Translations under genes and position numbers: made by a program
Source: Aliarcobacter thereius LMG 24486
Lineage (GTDB): Bacteria > Campylobacterota > Campylobacteria > Campylobacterales > Arcobacteraceae
Assembly (NCBI RefSeq): GCF_004214815.1
Contig: NZ_CP035926.1
Coordinates: 930,001 to 994,000 of the forward strand
Direction: 5' to 3'
Length of the DNA: 64,000 nt
Part shown: positions 18,075 to 26,038 of the stretch, one piece after another
How positions within the stretch are numbered: the first letter of the stretch is position 1
How the letters are laid out: the number at the start of each line of letters is the position of its first letter
Notes under the pieces: generated by a model
Database searches by the model: none
What the model saw: only the letters and a program-made list of their open reading frames with translations
What the model was told of the DNA's origin: nothing

Positions 18075-18897
18075 CTTCTAATATATCCTTAAAATCATCT
18101 ATTAAGTTTTTAACTCTATGGCTTGGAATTCCTGAATACTCTTTATCTATTATATAAATATTGGAATTTTTACTAGCATTTACAGGAAGCTTTTTCCACA
18201 TTTTTAGCATCTTTTCTTGTGCATTTTTCTCTTTTTCCAAATAAGGTGCCAATAAAATTATAATATCTGGATTCATAGTGATGATTTTTTCACTATTTAC
18301 AATAGGTTGAGATTTTAAACTACTTTGATAAGCATTTATATTTTTACTCTTTTTTATAATATCTTCAAAATATACAAAATTTCCTGCTACATATATTTGG
18401 CTTGATAGAGTATTTTGTGGGCTTATTACAATTAGAATTTTTTGATTCTCTATAATATTTTTCAAACTTTCTAAACTTTTATCTATATCATTATTTAGTT
18501 TTTCTGCTTCCATTTGTCTTGAGAATTCATCTCCTAAACTTTTGATTGTATATTTTATATCTTCGATATTATCGCTTTTATAGATTAAAGTTTTAAACCC
18601 AAGCTTTTGTAAATTTTGGTTCAGTTTTGTATCATAACTCTGATTTACAACTACACTTGGATTTAATTTTATAACTTTTTCTAAACTAACACTACCATAT
18701 CCCCCTACTTTCTCAATACTTTTAGATATTTCTGGATAATCACAAAACTGCGTATTCGCAACAACATTATCACCCATACCCAAAGCAAAAACTATCTCAT
18801 TTACAGCAGGACTTAGAGTAATAATTTTTTCATTTGCACTTAAAATATTTAAAAAAGAGATATTAAAAAAAAGTAGAAGATATAGTAGTTTTTTCAT
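18049..18897 (-). CDS. btuF: Periplasmic cobalamin/metal-chelate binding protein (BtuF-like)
   Basis: Substrate-binding protein of the type with two lobes joined by a rigid helix, 282 residues. A signal peptide (about 1-21, ending LSANE) is followed by ITLSPAVNEIVFALGMGDNVVANTQF in pieces that match the BtuF N-terminal pattern. VGGYGSVSLEKVIKLNPSVVV and MNPDIIILLAP repeat the lobe signature. There is no lipobox, so it is periplasmic and soluble. It lies 1 bp downstream of the TonB receptor gene. Confidence 0.8.
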   Translation of the reverse strand: MKKLLYLLLFFNISFLNILSANEKIITLSPAVNEIVFALGMGDNVVANTQFCDYPEISKSIEKVGGYGSVSLEKVIKLNPSVVVNQSYDTKLNQNLQKLGFKTLIYKSDNIEDIKYTIKSLGDEFSRQMEAEKLNNDIDKSLESLKNIIENQKILIVISPQNTLSSQIYVAGNFVYFEDIIKKSKNINAYQSSLKSQPIVNSEKIITMNPDIIILLAPYLEKEKNAQEKMLKMWKKLPVNASKNSNIYIIDKEYSGIPSHRVKNLIDDFKDILEDVKTKKLF

Positions 18898-18898
18898 C

Positions 18899-20719
18899 TT
18901 AGAAACTAGCCTTTATACCTAAATATGCTGCTCTTTGACTTGTAGCATATCCATCAACTATTTGATAATCTTTGTTGAAAATATTATCAAGTTTAAGATA
19001 TGTAGAGAAGTTTTTACTAATATCATAATCAACTACTGCATTCCAGATTGTATAGTTTCCAGTTTTTACACTATTAGGGCTTCCCCAACTATATCTAGCT
19101 CCTATATATTCGCCATTTACATTAAAGTGAAAATCTTTTAAACCATAATAATCAACTCCAAAATTAAACTTATTTGTTGGTCTATTTAGAAGTTTATTTC
19201 CATCCTTATCTTTTGCGCTTAAGTTTGTATATGAAAGATTTAAAAATGTATCTTCTATAACTTCATTTTTATAGGCAATTTCAGTACCTTTAAATATACT
19301 ATTTCCTTTAATGTTTTCATACACAGTAATTGGAGCATCTATTAAATTATTAACTTTTGTATTAAAGTAAGTTATAGAAAAACCTTTATATTCTATTCCA
19401 ATATCATAAGATTTTGTTTTTTCAGGGTCTAAATTTGGGTTTCCCATACCATAAGAAGTATCATATAATTGAAAAGTGCTAGGTATGTTATATCCTGTTC
19501 CATAATTTGCACTAATATTTAAATCATCTATTATATATTGTTTAATTCCAATTTTTCCAGTAGCTTTATTGTCAAAGTCACTGTATCTATCATATCTTAA
19601 AGCTTGACTAAATATTGTTTTGTCATCAAAGAATTTATTTGTATTTGAAATAAATATTGCTTTACTATTATAATCTTTATCTATATTAGCTTTATTCTCA
19701 AATTCTTTATAATCTACCCCCAAAGTTATATTTGAAGAATTAATATAATCAATACTCGTATTTACTCCATATTCTTTTATAGTACCTTTATATTTTGCTT
19801 GACCACTTGTATATTCTCTTTTAAAATCAGAATAATTTGTATAAACTTTTGTTAAAGCTATATCATTTCTGTTTTCATAAGTGATATTTGCTAAATGAGC
19901 TTTTGTTTTGGCTATATCTAAATTATTTGGGTCATTAGCATATGTTGGAGCTCCAAAATCTCCATCAATATCAACTTTTGTATCTATTATTTCATATGAA
20001 GTTGAGACTCTATTACTATCATTAAAGTTATATCCTAATTTTAAATTTACTGTTGTATTTTCATATCCATCTTTTTCATACTTTTTAGCTTCGCTACTTT
20101 TGGGTGACATTGCTGAAAATCCATTTGTATCAACTCTTGTAATACCTAATTTTGCATCAAAATTCTCATTTTTGTGAGAAATATTTGCTTTTGCTATTGT
20201 TGTATCATATCTTCCATACTCAACACTTGCATTTCCGTGAGTTCCACTTTGAGCTGATTTTGTGATAATATTTATAACTCCAGCACTAGCTTCTGCTCCC
20301 CAAATACTACTTTGAGCACCTTTTATAACTTCTATTCTTTCTATATCATTTATCATTAAATGTTCAAAATTAGCACCAAATCCACTTGGGTCGTTATATC
20401 TAATTCCGTCTATTAAAACTAAAGTATTTTCACTTTTCATTCCTCTTAAATACACAGGACTTGTTTGTCCAATTCCACCATTACTTGAAATAGAAACTCC
20501 TGCTAAAGAGTTCAAAGCTTCAGCAACTGTTTTAAACTTTCTTGACTCAATATCTTCAGCTGTTATAACATCAACATTGGCTGTAACATCTTTTAATTTT
20601 TGCTCTGATTTTGTAGCACTTGTAACTGTGATTTCACTTAGCTTTGTAGTTTCTTGCGAGTAAAGATTTGTTGCTATTAAAAAGCTTGCAACTAAGCTTA
20701 TAGATATTTTGTTCTTCAT
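18899..20719 (-). CDS. btuB: TonB-dependent outer-membrane receptor (BtuB-like)
   Basis: Outer-membrane beta-barrel for TonB-energised uptake. A signal peptide (about 1-22) precedes a TonB-box-like LSEITVTSATKSEQ. The plug domain contains VAEALNSLAGVSISS, VYLRGMKSENTLVLIDGIR and GAQSSIWGAEASAGVINIITK. The barrel ends in Phe (LGIKASF). At 606 residues it matches BtuB more than the larger siderophore receptors. It is in operon with BtuF/BtuD/BtuC-like genes, which supports vitamin B12 as substrate. No cobalamin riboswitch was recognised in the 200 bp upstream. Confidence 0.85.
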   Translation of the reverse strand: MKNKISISLVASFLIATNLYSQETTKLSEITVTSATKSEQKLKDVTANVDVITAEDIESRKFKTVAEALNSLAGVSISSNGGIGQTSPVYLRGMKSENTLVLIDGIRYNDPSGFGANFEHLMINDIERIEVIKGAQSSIWGAEASAGVINIITKSAQSGTHGNASVEYGRYDTTIAKANISHKNENFDAKLGITRVDTNGFSAMSPKSSEAKKYEKDGYENTTVNLKLGYNFNDSNRVSTSYEIIDTKVDIDGDFGAPTYANDPNNLDIAKTKAHLANITYENRNDIALTKVYTNYSDFKREYTSGQAKYKGTIKEYGVNTSIDYINSSNITLGVDYKEFENKANIDKDYNSKAIFISNTNKFFDDKTIFSQALRYDRYSDFDNKATGKIGIKQYIIDDLNISANYGTGYNIPSTFQLYDTSYGMGNPNLDPEKTKSYDIGIEYKGFSITYFNTKVNNLIDAPITVYENIKGNSIFKGTEIAYKNEVIEDTFLNLSYTNLSAKDKDGNKLLNRPTNKFNFGVDYYGLKDFHFNVNGEYIGARYSWGSPNSVKTGNYTIWNAVVDYDISKNFSTYLKLDNIFNKDYQIVDGYATSQRAAYLGIKASF

Positions 20720-20731
20720 TTTTGACCTTTT

Positions 20732-20908
20732 TTATTTTTTTAAATTATTTGTTGAATATGTTTTTATTGGTTTTAGCTCTGCTTTTATCAAGCTAAGTCT
20801 TATATCTGGTAGTTTTTCTAAATAGTTTTCAATCTTTGAGTAAAATCTATTTATTTTTGCACATGAAGTTGCCATTAATATACCAAAAAAGCTAAAGTAT
20901 TTTTTCAT
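20732..20908 (-). CDS. Small lipoprotein-like protein at head of the btu operon
   Basis: A 58-codon frame that fills the space between the TauE/SafE gene and the TonB receptor gene. The ATG at 20908 is preceded by a strong AAAGGAGG ribosome binding site. The protein starts with Lys-Lys and a short hydrophobic stretch ending ILMATSCAKIN, a possible but non-canonical lipobox with Cys16. It then continues as a charged amphipathic tail rich in Lys, Leu and Ile. The stop is 12 bp before the receptor start. I do not recognise the family; the coding status rests on the ribosome binding site, spacing and operon position. Confidence 0.6.
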   Translation of the reverse strand: MKKYFSFFGILMATSCAKINRFYSKIENYLEKLPDIRLSLIKAELKPIKTYSTNNLKK

Positions 20909-20940
20909 TTTATCCTCCTTTCTTTTGTTAAATTTATTTT

Positions 20941-21654
20941 TTAGTGATTCATATTATTATGAATAGAATCTTGTGTATGTTTTATAACTATATAGCCTTT
21001 ATATGCTGTATAAAGTCCAAAAACTATTACTAAAATTGCTGAAATTTTCATAAATATATCTTTTAAGCTTGATTGTTTAAATAATCCTACAAAAAAACCA
21101 ACCAAAAATAGTGCTGGAATTGTAGAAATACCAAAAATAAACATAATAAGAGCTCCATTTAAAGCACTTGCTGTGCTAGCTGCCATTATTGCAAACATAT
21201 ATACAAATCCACAAGGTAAAAAACCATTTAAAACTCCTATAAAATAGAAGCTAAATAAAGAGTTGTTTCCTAAAACCTTTCTAAACATTTTTTGATAAAA
21301 AGGTGTTTTTGAACAAGATTGTTCAATTATTGTAAGAAATTTTATTTTTCCCATTAAAGAAAAACCAATTAAAATCATAATTAAACCTGTAATAAAAAAT
21401 AAAATTCCTTTTGAGCTATTTGAAAAAGCCACAACAGAACCGATAAATCCAAAGATAAATCCTAAAAATGTATAAGATGAAACTCTTCCAAATGAGTAAA
21501 GTAAATGAACTAAAATTTGTTTTGATTTACTTTGTTCTACTCCTATTTTTGCACTTGAATACGCAAGAACTATTCCTCCACACATTCCAATACAGTGACC
21601 AAAAGATCCAAAAAAAGCAATTCCAATAACAGTAAGTAAGCTTATAGTTTCCAT
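20941..21654 (-). CDS. TauE/SafE-UreH-type membrane protein (HCxGMCGG family)
   Basis: A polytopic inner-membrane protein of 237 residues with about six hydrophobic segments. The signature FGHCIGMCGGIVLAYS near the N-terminus and a second LNGFLPCGFVYMFAIMAAS define the DsbD_2/UreH-like group. Relatives have been tied to copper or haem delivery for cbb3 oxidase, which is family knowledge, not shown here. The Cys pairs could bind metal or shuttle electrons. A short His/Asn-rich tail (HTQDSIHNNMNH) could also bind metal. It is followed by the small btu-head gene. Confidence 0.8.
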   Translation of the reverse strand: METISLLTVIGIAFFGSFGHCIGMCGGIVLAYSSAKIGVEQSKSKQILVHLLYSFGRVSSYTFLGFIFGFIGSVVAFSNSSKGILFFITGLIMILIGFSLMGKIKFLTIIEQSCSKTPFYQKMFRKVLGNNSLFSFYFIGVLNGFLPCGFVYMFAIMAASTASALNGALIMFIFGISTIPALFLVGFFVGLFKQSSLKDIFMKISAILVIVFGLYTAYKGYIVIKHTQDSIHNNMNH

Positions 21655-21702
21655 ATTTTTCCTAAGATTTTGTTAAAGGATAAGATTATATTGATTTTGG
21701 CA

Positions 21703-21740
21703 TAAAAAAAGGCTTTACAGAGGGAAAAACTGTAAAGCCT
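21703..21740 (-). terminator. Orphan rho-independent terminator (minus strand)
   Basis: An 11-bp perfect stem (AGGCTTTACAG with CTGTAAAGCCT) with a 9-base loop is followed on the minus strand by seven T residues. No minus-strand protein gene ends upstream of it, since the next gene is plus-strand, so it most likely ends a non-coding transcript. Confidence 0.85.
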
Positions 21741-21828
21741 GTATAATATATTCAATTCATTTCAAAAAAAGTATAGGATACTAAAAATTGTATTATTTAG
21801 TAGGAGGATAAATACTAATATCCTATGA
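21704..21828 (-). ncRNA. Candidate small RNA with CCUCC anti-Shine-Dalgarno loop
   Basis: About 125 nt lie between a perfect TATAAT box (minus strand, 21839-21834) and a strong terminator with no open frame between. The predicted 5' half forms a hairpin: ATAGGATA (21826-21819) pairs with TATCCTAT (21780-21773). Its interior exposes UCCUCCUAC, complementary to a Shine-Dalgarno sequence. The remainder is an AU-rich single-stranded linker followed by the terminator stem. The architecture resembles trans-acting sRNAs that block ribosome binding sites. Transcription is inferred, not observed. Confidence 0.55.
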
Positions 21829-21833
21829 AAAGA

Positions 21834-21839
21834 ATTATA
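21834..21839 (-). promoter_or_regulatory. -10 box (TATAAT) of the candidate sRNA
   Basis: The minus strand reads TATAAT preceded by CTTCTAC, giving a start site near 21827-21828. No clear -35 element is seen, which is normal for campylobacterotal sigma-70 promoters. Confidence 0.5.
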
Positions 21840-21945
21840 GTAGAAGAAATATTAAAATAAGATAAAAGTTGTCCTATTTGAAATAAATCTTTTACTAATA
21901 TTAAAACTATATAATACAAATCCAATTTAACTGAGGTGATATTTT

Positions 21946-22575
21946 ATGAAAATGATTATATTTGATATGGATGGAACCCTAATTAATAGTGGTTCAACGA
22001 TTGCAAACTGTGTAAATCATGTAAGAGAAAATATAGGTTTACAAACTATGGACAAAAGTTATATTTTAGAAAATGTAAATGATATAAATATAAATAGTTC
22101 AGAATTTTTTTATAATAGCAAAACATTTACTCCACATATTACATCTTTATTTGAAGACTTTTATGCAAAAAATTGCTTAATTGATCTTCATATTTATGAT
22201 GGAATTAAAGATATTTTAGATGATTTTAAAAATGACTTTAAGTTTTGTGTTGCAACAAATGCTCATTCTGATTATGCAAGAAAAATGTTGGATTATCTTG
22301 ATATCCAAAAATACTTTTCTACAATTTTGGGTTATAACGATGTTAAAGAACCAAAACCAAATCCAGAAATGATAAATATAATTTTGGATAAATATGGAGC
22401 AAAAAAAGAGAATGTAAAAGTAATTGGAGATTCTATAAAAGACACAACAGCAGCTTTAGGAGCTGGTGTAAATGGGATTTTAGTAAACTGGGGATTCTCA
22501 AATTATGAAAAAAATAAAAATGTTTTAAATAGTGTTGAAGAGTTAAGAGAAATTCTAAAAACTTCTATTAACTAA
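21946..22575 (+). CDS. HAD-superfamily phosphatase (phosphoglycolate phosphatase-like)
   Basis: A cytoplasmic phosphohydrolase of 209 residues. Motif I is FDMDGTLIN, with nucleophile Asp8 and acid Asp10. Motif II is the Thr in CVATNAHS, the motif III Lys is in KEPKPNPEM, and motif IV is VIGDSIKDTTAA. A helical cap (about 20-80) follows motif I, the Gph/PGMB arrangement. The ribosome binding site GAGGTG lies upstream. Its tail overlaps the convergent pseudouridine synthase gene by 21 bp. The substrate cannot be assigned. Confidence 0.88.
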   Translation: MKMIIFDMDGTLINSGSTIANCVNHVRENIGLQTMDKSYILENVNDININSSEFFYNSKTFTPHITSLFEDFYAKNCLIDLHIYDGIKDILDDFKNDFKFCVATNAHSDYARKMLDYLDIQKYFSTILGYNDVKEPKPNPEMINIILDKYGAKKENVKVIGDSIKDTTAALGAGVNGILVNWGFSNYEKNKNVLNSVEELREILKTSIN

Positions 22576-23250
22576 ATCAAAATCTAAGAGTTTAAACTCC
22601 CCTATTTCTAAATCTTCTACTTTAAATCCAGAAAAATCTAGGCGATGAAGTTTTATAACTTTATTGCCTGTATATGCGAACATCCTTTTAACTTGATGAT
22701 ATTTTCCTTCAACTATTTCAAGATGAACTAAATTTGGATTAATTACTTTTAAAATAGCTGGTTTTAAAGCTTTTGTTTCATTATTTAAAACTATTTCTCC
22801 ACTTGCAAAAAGCTCTTTTTCATCACCTTTTAATGGTTTTTCTAAACTTACTTCATAAATTTTTTTAATATCTTTTTTTGGACTTGTTAGCCTATGATTT
22901 AAATCTCCATCATCTGTAAATAAAATAGCTCCTGTTGTATCAATATCCAATCTTCCAATAGTTGATATTTTTGGATTTCTATTTTGATATCTTTGTGGAA
23001 GAAGCGAATAAATAAGCTTTCCTGCATCATTATGTGAGCAGATATAATCTTCTGGTTTATTTAATAAAATAAGTAGTTTTTCATCATCTAGCTTTTCACC
23101 ATTTACAGTTATTTCACTATGTTTTGCTTTTATTGAAGTATTATAAACCCTATTTTTATTTATACAAACTTCATTTTGTTTTAAAAATCTTTTGGCTTCA
23201 CTTCTACTACAATATCCCAAACTTGATAAATATGCATCTACTCTTTTCAT
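22555..23250 (-). CDS. RsuA/RluB-family pseudouridine synthase
   Basis: Isomerises uridine to pseudouridine in ribosomal RNA. The N-terminal S4 RNA-binding domain (about 1-60) starts MKRVDAYLSSLGYCSRSEAKRFL. The catalytic domain has GRLDIDTTGAILFTDDGDLNHRLTSP in pieces, with the conserved Asp in GRLDIDT, and a later VEGKYHQVKRMFAYTGNKV. At 231 residues it is the size of RsuA (16S) more than RluB, but the target position cannot be decided from sequence alone. Confidence 0.88.
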   Translation of the reverse strand: MKRVDAYLSSLGYCSRSEAKRFLKQNEVCINKNRVYNTSIKAKHSEITVNGEKLDDEKLLILLNKPEDYICSHNDAGKLIYSLLPQRYQNRNPKISTIGRLDIDTTGAILFTDDGDLNHRLTSPKKDIKKIYEVSLEKPLKGDEKELFASGEIVLNNETKALKPAILKVINPNLVHLEIVEGKYHQVKRMFAYTGNKVIKLHRLDFSGFKVEDLEIGEFKLLDFDLVNRSF

Positions 23251-23305
23251 TTTACCTCTTATTCTAAAATTTGGATATTAACATATTTTTGACTAAAATT
23301 CCAAA

Positions 23306-23974
23306 ATGAAACTATTAGATAAAGAAAATAAAATTTGGCTTTTGGATGATGATAATTTTGATTTCCCAAGCCAAGATATGATTAGTGATGATTTGGTCGC
23401 TATTGGTGGAGATTTTCATCCACAAAGATTGATAAATGCCTATTCAAATGGGCTTTTCCCTTGGTTTATTGATGAATTAGGATATATTCATTGGTTCTGC
23501 CCACAAAAAAGAATGGTTTTGAAACCAGATGAGATGAAAGTATCAAAAAGTCTTAAAAAATCTATAAAAAATAGAGGTTTTGAAATAAAATCAAATACAA
23601 ATTTTATTGAAGTTATAAAAAATTGCTCAAAAATTAAAAGAAAACATGAAGATGATACATGGATTGATGATAATTTTATTCAAGCTTATACTTTGATGCA
23701 TAATTTAGAATTTGCAAACTCTATTGAAGTTTATTTAGACAAAAAACTTGTTGGTGGACTTTATGGAATTCTTATAAATGATATTTTTTGTGGAGAAAGT
23801 ATGTTTTCATTTGAAAGTGATGCTTCAAAAGTTGCATTCTTTTATCTTTGTGAGTGGGCAAAACAGAATGAAATTAAACTTATAGATTGCCAAGTTTATA
23901 ATCCTCATTTAGCCTCACTTGGAGCTTATGAGATAAGTAGAGAAGATTATTTTAAGCTTCTAAAAGAAAGCTAA
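23306..23974 (+). CDS. aat: Leucyl/phenylalanyl-tRNA-protein transferase
   Basis: N-end-rule enzyme that adds Leu or Phe to proteins with N-terminal Lys or Arg, marking them for ClpAP/S. Family motifs include NAYSNGLFPWF, WFCPQKRMVL, EDDTWIDDNFIQAYTLMH, GGLYGILINDIFCGESMFS and a C-terminal LIDCQVYNPHLASLGA. It is full length at 222 residues. The gene is divergent from the pseudouridine synthase gene and convergent, with a 4-bp overlap, with the DCC protein gene. Confidence 0.95.
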   Translation: MKLLDKENKIWLLDDDNFDFPSQDMISDDLVAIGGDFHPQRLINAYSNGLFPWFIDELGYIHWFCPQKRMVLKPDEMKVSKSLKKSIKNRGFEIKSNTNFIEVIKNCSKIKRKHEDDTWIDDNFIQAYTLMHNLEFANSIEVYLDKKLVGGLYGILINDIFCGESMFSFESDASKVAFFYLCEWAKQNEIKLIDCQVYNPHLASLGAYEISREDYFKLLKES

Positions 23975-24342
23975 ATTTTACTATTTTTACCAAATAAAAT
24001 AAGAATCAGCTTTCTAAACTGAAGAATAATTTTATATAAAGCTTTAGAAAAAAGATTATTATATTTAAATAAAAAATGTAATTTTCCCAATAGTGTATTT
24101 TTATCAACTGCTCTATTTAAAAACTCCAAAGCTTTTGTGCCTTGAAAAAAACTATTTTCAAAAACAACAATGAAACCATCATTTATATCTAATTTGCTAC
24201 AAATTTCCTTTAACTCTCTCTTGTTTTCTCTAGCATTTATCATTTTTAATTCATAATTATCTTTTAATTTTAAAAATTCAGTATATCTCTTACAAAATGG
24301 ACAATCTTTATCATAATATATTTCTATTAGTTTTTTATTCAT
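23971..24342 (-). CDS. DCC-family thiol-disulfide oxidoreductase-like protein (DUF393)
   Basis: A small protein of 123 residues with the diagnostic N-terminal YYDKDCPFCKRYTEFL, a CxxC in a thioredoxin-like context after an Asp. The middle has IVVFENSFFQGTKALEFL, and the C-terminus is a basic, hydrophobic segment that may associate with the membrane. It is monocistronic. Biochemical function is unknown for most members; a redox role is inferred from the CxxC. Confidence 0.8.
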   Translation of the reverse strand: MNKKLIEIYYDKDCPFCKRYTEFLKLKDNYELKMINARENKRELKEICSKLDINDGFIVVFENSFFQGTKALEFLNRAVDKNTLLGKLHFLFKYNNLFSKALYKIILQFRKLILILFGKNSKI

Positions 24343-24435
24343 AAATAGATTTTAACAGATTTTAAATTTATTATTACTTCTACTTATTAATTATTTATTT
24401 GATACAATTTTTCAATTTTTTAAAAAGGGTTGTTT

Positions 24436-25593
24436 ATGGTCTTAAGAGAAAATTTTTCTCCTTCATTTTATTTGAAATCTTTAGCTTCAGGAGTTCTAAG
24501 TATTTCATTTTTTATCTATTTAATGTTTTTAGCTCCTCACGAAAATAGTCCAATTATAACATTTTGGGATATATTAGAAGTTTTAAAAAAAAGTGATTAT
24601 ATTACTTTTATTACTACATTTTCTTTGGTTTTTGTAATAGCTTTTGCTGTAATTCACTATAAATTACTTCTTTTAAATAGTAAAGAGTTTTTAATTTATA
24701 GAAAAACAGAATCATATAAAAATCTTTTTGCTACAAACAAGCAAGTATTACTGATAGTTATTCCTCTTACTTTTACTACAAGTATATTGTTGACATTTAT
24801 TCTGGCAGTTATTCTTATTCCTGGTTTTTGGAGCATTGTTCAATATATATTTCCATTGGTATTTGTTGGATTTGCTATAAATGGTATTTATACTCTTAAA
24901 ATATTTTTTAATTATTTTGCAAGAATTCTTCTTACAGGAGAGTTTAATTTTGGAAAAAAAGATCAATTGCTTCAAATAATAACTATTTTTGCTTTTTCAA
25001 TGACTGCTGTTGGATTTGCATCTTTAGGAGCTATGAGTACAAATATCACTTTAAGTAGTATTGGAGTTTTTGCTTCACTATTTTTTGCAACATTAGCATC
25101 TGTGTTAACTATTTTAAAATTTACTTTTGGTTTTAGGAATATAAAAAAAGGTATGAATATTGAATCTGCTTTATCGCTATCTTTTATAATACCAATTTTA
25201 ACTCTTCTTGGTATTACTTTTATAAGAATTACTTTTGGCTTAGAACATAATTTTGATAAAGAAACAAATAGTATTGCTATTTTTATATTGGGTTCTATTA
25301 TTCTTACTTTACAGATAATATTTGGGATTTTTTCATCTATTCTTGTAAAAAAGCTTGGAACTCTTGAAAAATTCATAAATGAAAATATAAAAAGTGCTTT
25401 GAGTTTTATACTTATTTTCCCTGCTATTGCTTTTTTCATTTTTGGGATGTTTTTTATAAATATTGGTATTGTAAATAATGAAATTGTAGAAAAATATAGT
25501 ACAAGCTATTTTGTACTTATGATTCCATTTGTTTTAGCTCAGTTTAAAGCTATTATTTCGTTTTTTAAATTGAAAAAGAGATTCGAGTCTTAA
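24436..25593 (+). CDS. Polytopic membrane protein, TDT/TsoY-like
   Basis: An integral membrane protein of 385 residues with about ten hydrophobic segments and the early motif FSPSFYLKSLASGVLSISFF. This recalls the tellurite-resistance/dicarboxylate-transporter (TDT) fold and the TsoY group of Campylobacterota and Proteobacteria, a tentative recollection. I placed the start at ATG 24436, 6 bp after AAAGGG; the in-frame TTG at 24430 abuts that ribosome binding site and is unlikely. There are few charged residues, no metal-binding cluster, and Cys is essentially absent. The substrate is unknown. Confidence 0.65.
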   Translation: MVLRENFSPSFYLKSLASGVLSISFFIYLMFLAPHENSPIITFWDILEVLKKSDYITFITTFSLVFVIAFAVIHYKLLLLNSKEFLIYRKTESYKNLFATNKQVLLIVIPLTFTTSILLTFILAVILIPGFWSIVQYIFPLVFVGFAINGIYTLKIFFNYFARILLTGEFNFGKKDQLLQIITIFAFSMTAVGFASLGAMSTNITLSSIGVFASLFFATLASVLTILKFTFGFRNIKKGMNIESALSLSFIIPILTLLGITFIRITFGLEHNFDKETNSIAIFILGSIILTLQIIFGIFSSILVKKLGTLEKFINENIKSALSFILIFPAIAFFIFGMFFINIGIVNNEIVEKYSTSYFVLMIPFVLAQFKAIISFFKLKKRFES

Positions 25594-25599
25594 AAGTAT

Positions 25600-25628
25600 A
25601 AAATAGCTTGTAAATTACAAGCTATTTT
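25600..25628. terminator. Bidirectional terminator between convergent genes
   Basis: AAAATAGCTTGTAA and TTACAAGCTATTTT form a nearly perfect 14-bp inverted repeat between the membrane protein gene (+) and nfeD (-). It includes the nfeD stop codon. The flanking A and T runs serve both directions. Confidence 0.7.
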
Positions 25629-26035
25629 ACTTTAATATAAGCAGTATTATTTTTTGTATATTCTACAAAAACCTTTTCACCATCTTTAAAATTTTCTATA
25701 TCTATACTTTTATCAAATTCCCAGAAAGTTCCTTTGAAAAATATCTTTCCACTTTTAATTTCTGCATATCCACTATCATTTAAAAAATCATCTCTTATCT
25801 CTTTTTGAGATTTAGAAAACTTTTTTAATAGTTTTTTTCTAAATAAAACTAAAAATATTAGTGAAAATAGTGCTACTAAACATAGTTGCCAAATTACACT
25901 ATCAATTGGATAAAAATAGTTTAAAAATGAGATAAGTAAAAATCCTAATCCAAACCAAACAACCACAAATGAGAATAAAAAAATCTCAATTGTGATTAAA
26001 GTAAGCCCAATGGCAAAAAGAATATAAAAATCCAT
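25622..26035 (-). CDS. nfeD: NfeD-like membrane protein
   Basis: A short NfeD of 137 residues with two to three N-terminal transmembrane helices (about 1-65), then a C-terminal OB-fold domain (DSGYAEIKSGKIFFKGTFWEFD to the end). Such proteins are nearly always encoded beside a stomatin/SPFH protein, as here (3-bp spacing), and the pair is thought to organise membrane microdomains. No protease domain is present, so this is the short form. Confidence 0.88.
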   Translation of the reverse strand: MDFYILFAIGLTLITIEIFLFSFVVVWFGLGFLLISFLNYFYPIDSVIWQLCLVALFSLIFLVLFRKKLLKKFSKSQKEIRDDFLNDSGYAEIKSGKIFFKGTFWEFDKSIDIENFKDGEKVFVEYTKNNTAYIKVK

Positions 26036-26038
26036 TCT

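Noticed and set aside
20911-20940. Cobalamin riboswitch upstream of the btu-like operon
   Set aside because: The spacer is only about 30 bp and lacks the B12 box (GCCACTG-type) pattern.
21801-21860. Short plus-strand frame after TAGGAGGATAA (starts ATG at 21825)
   Set aside because: Only 11 codons, with about 17 bp between the Shine-Dalgarno-like sequence and the ATG; the same bases are better explained as the loop of the minus-strand RNA.
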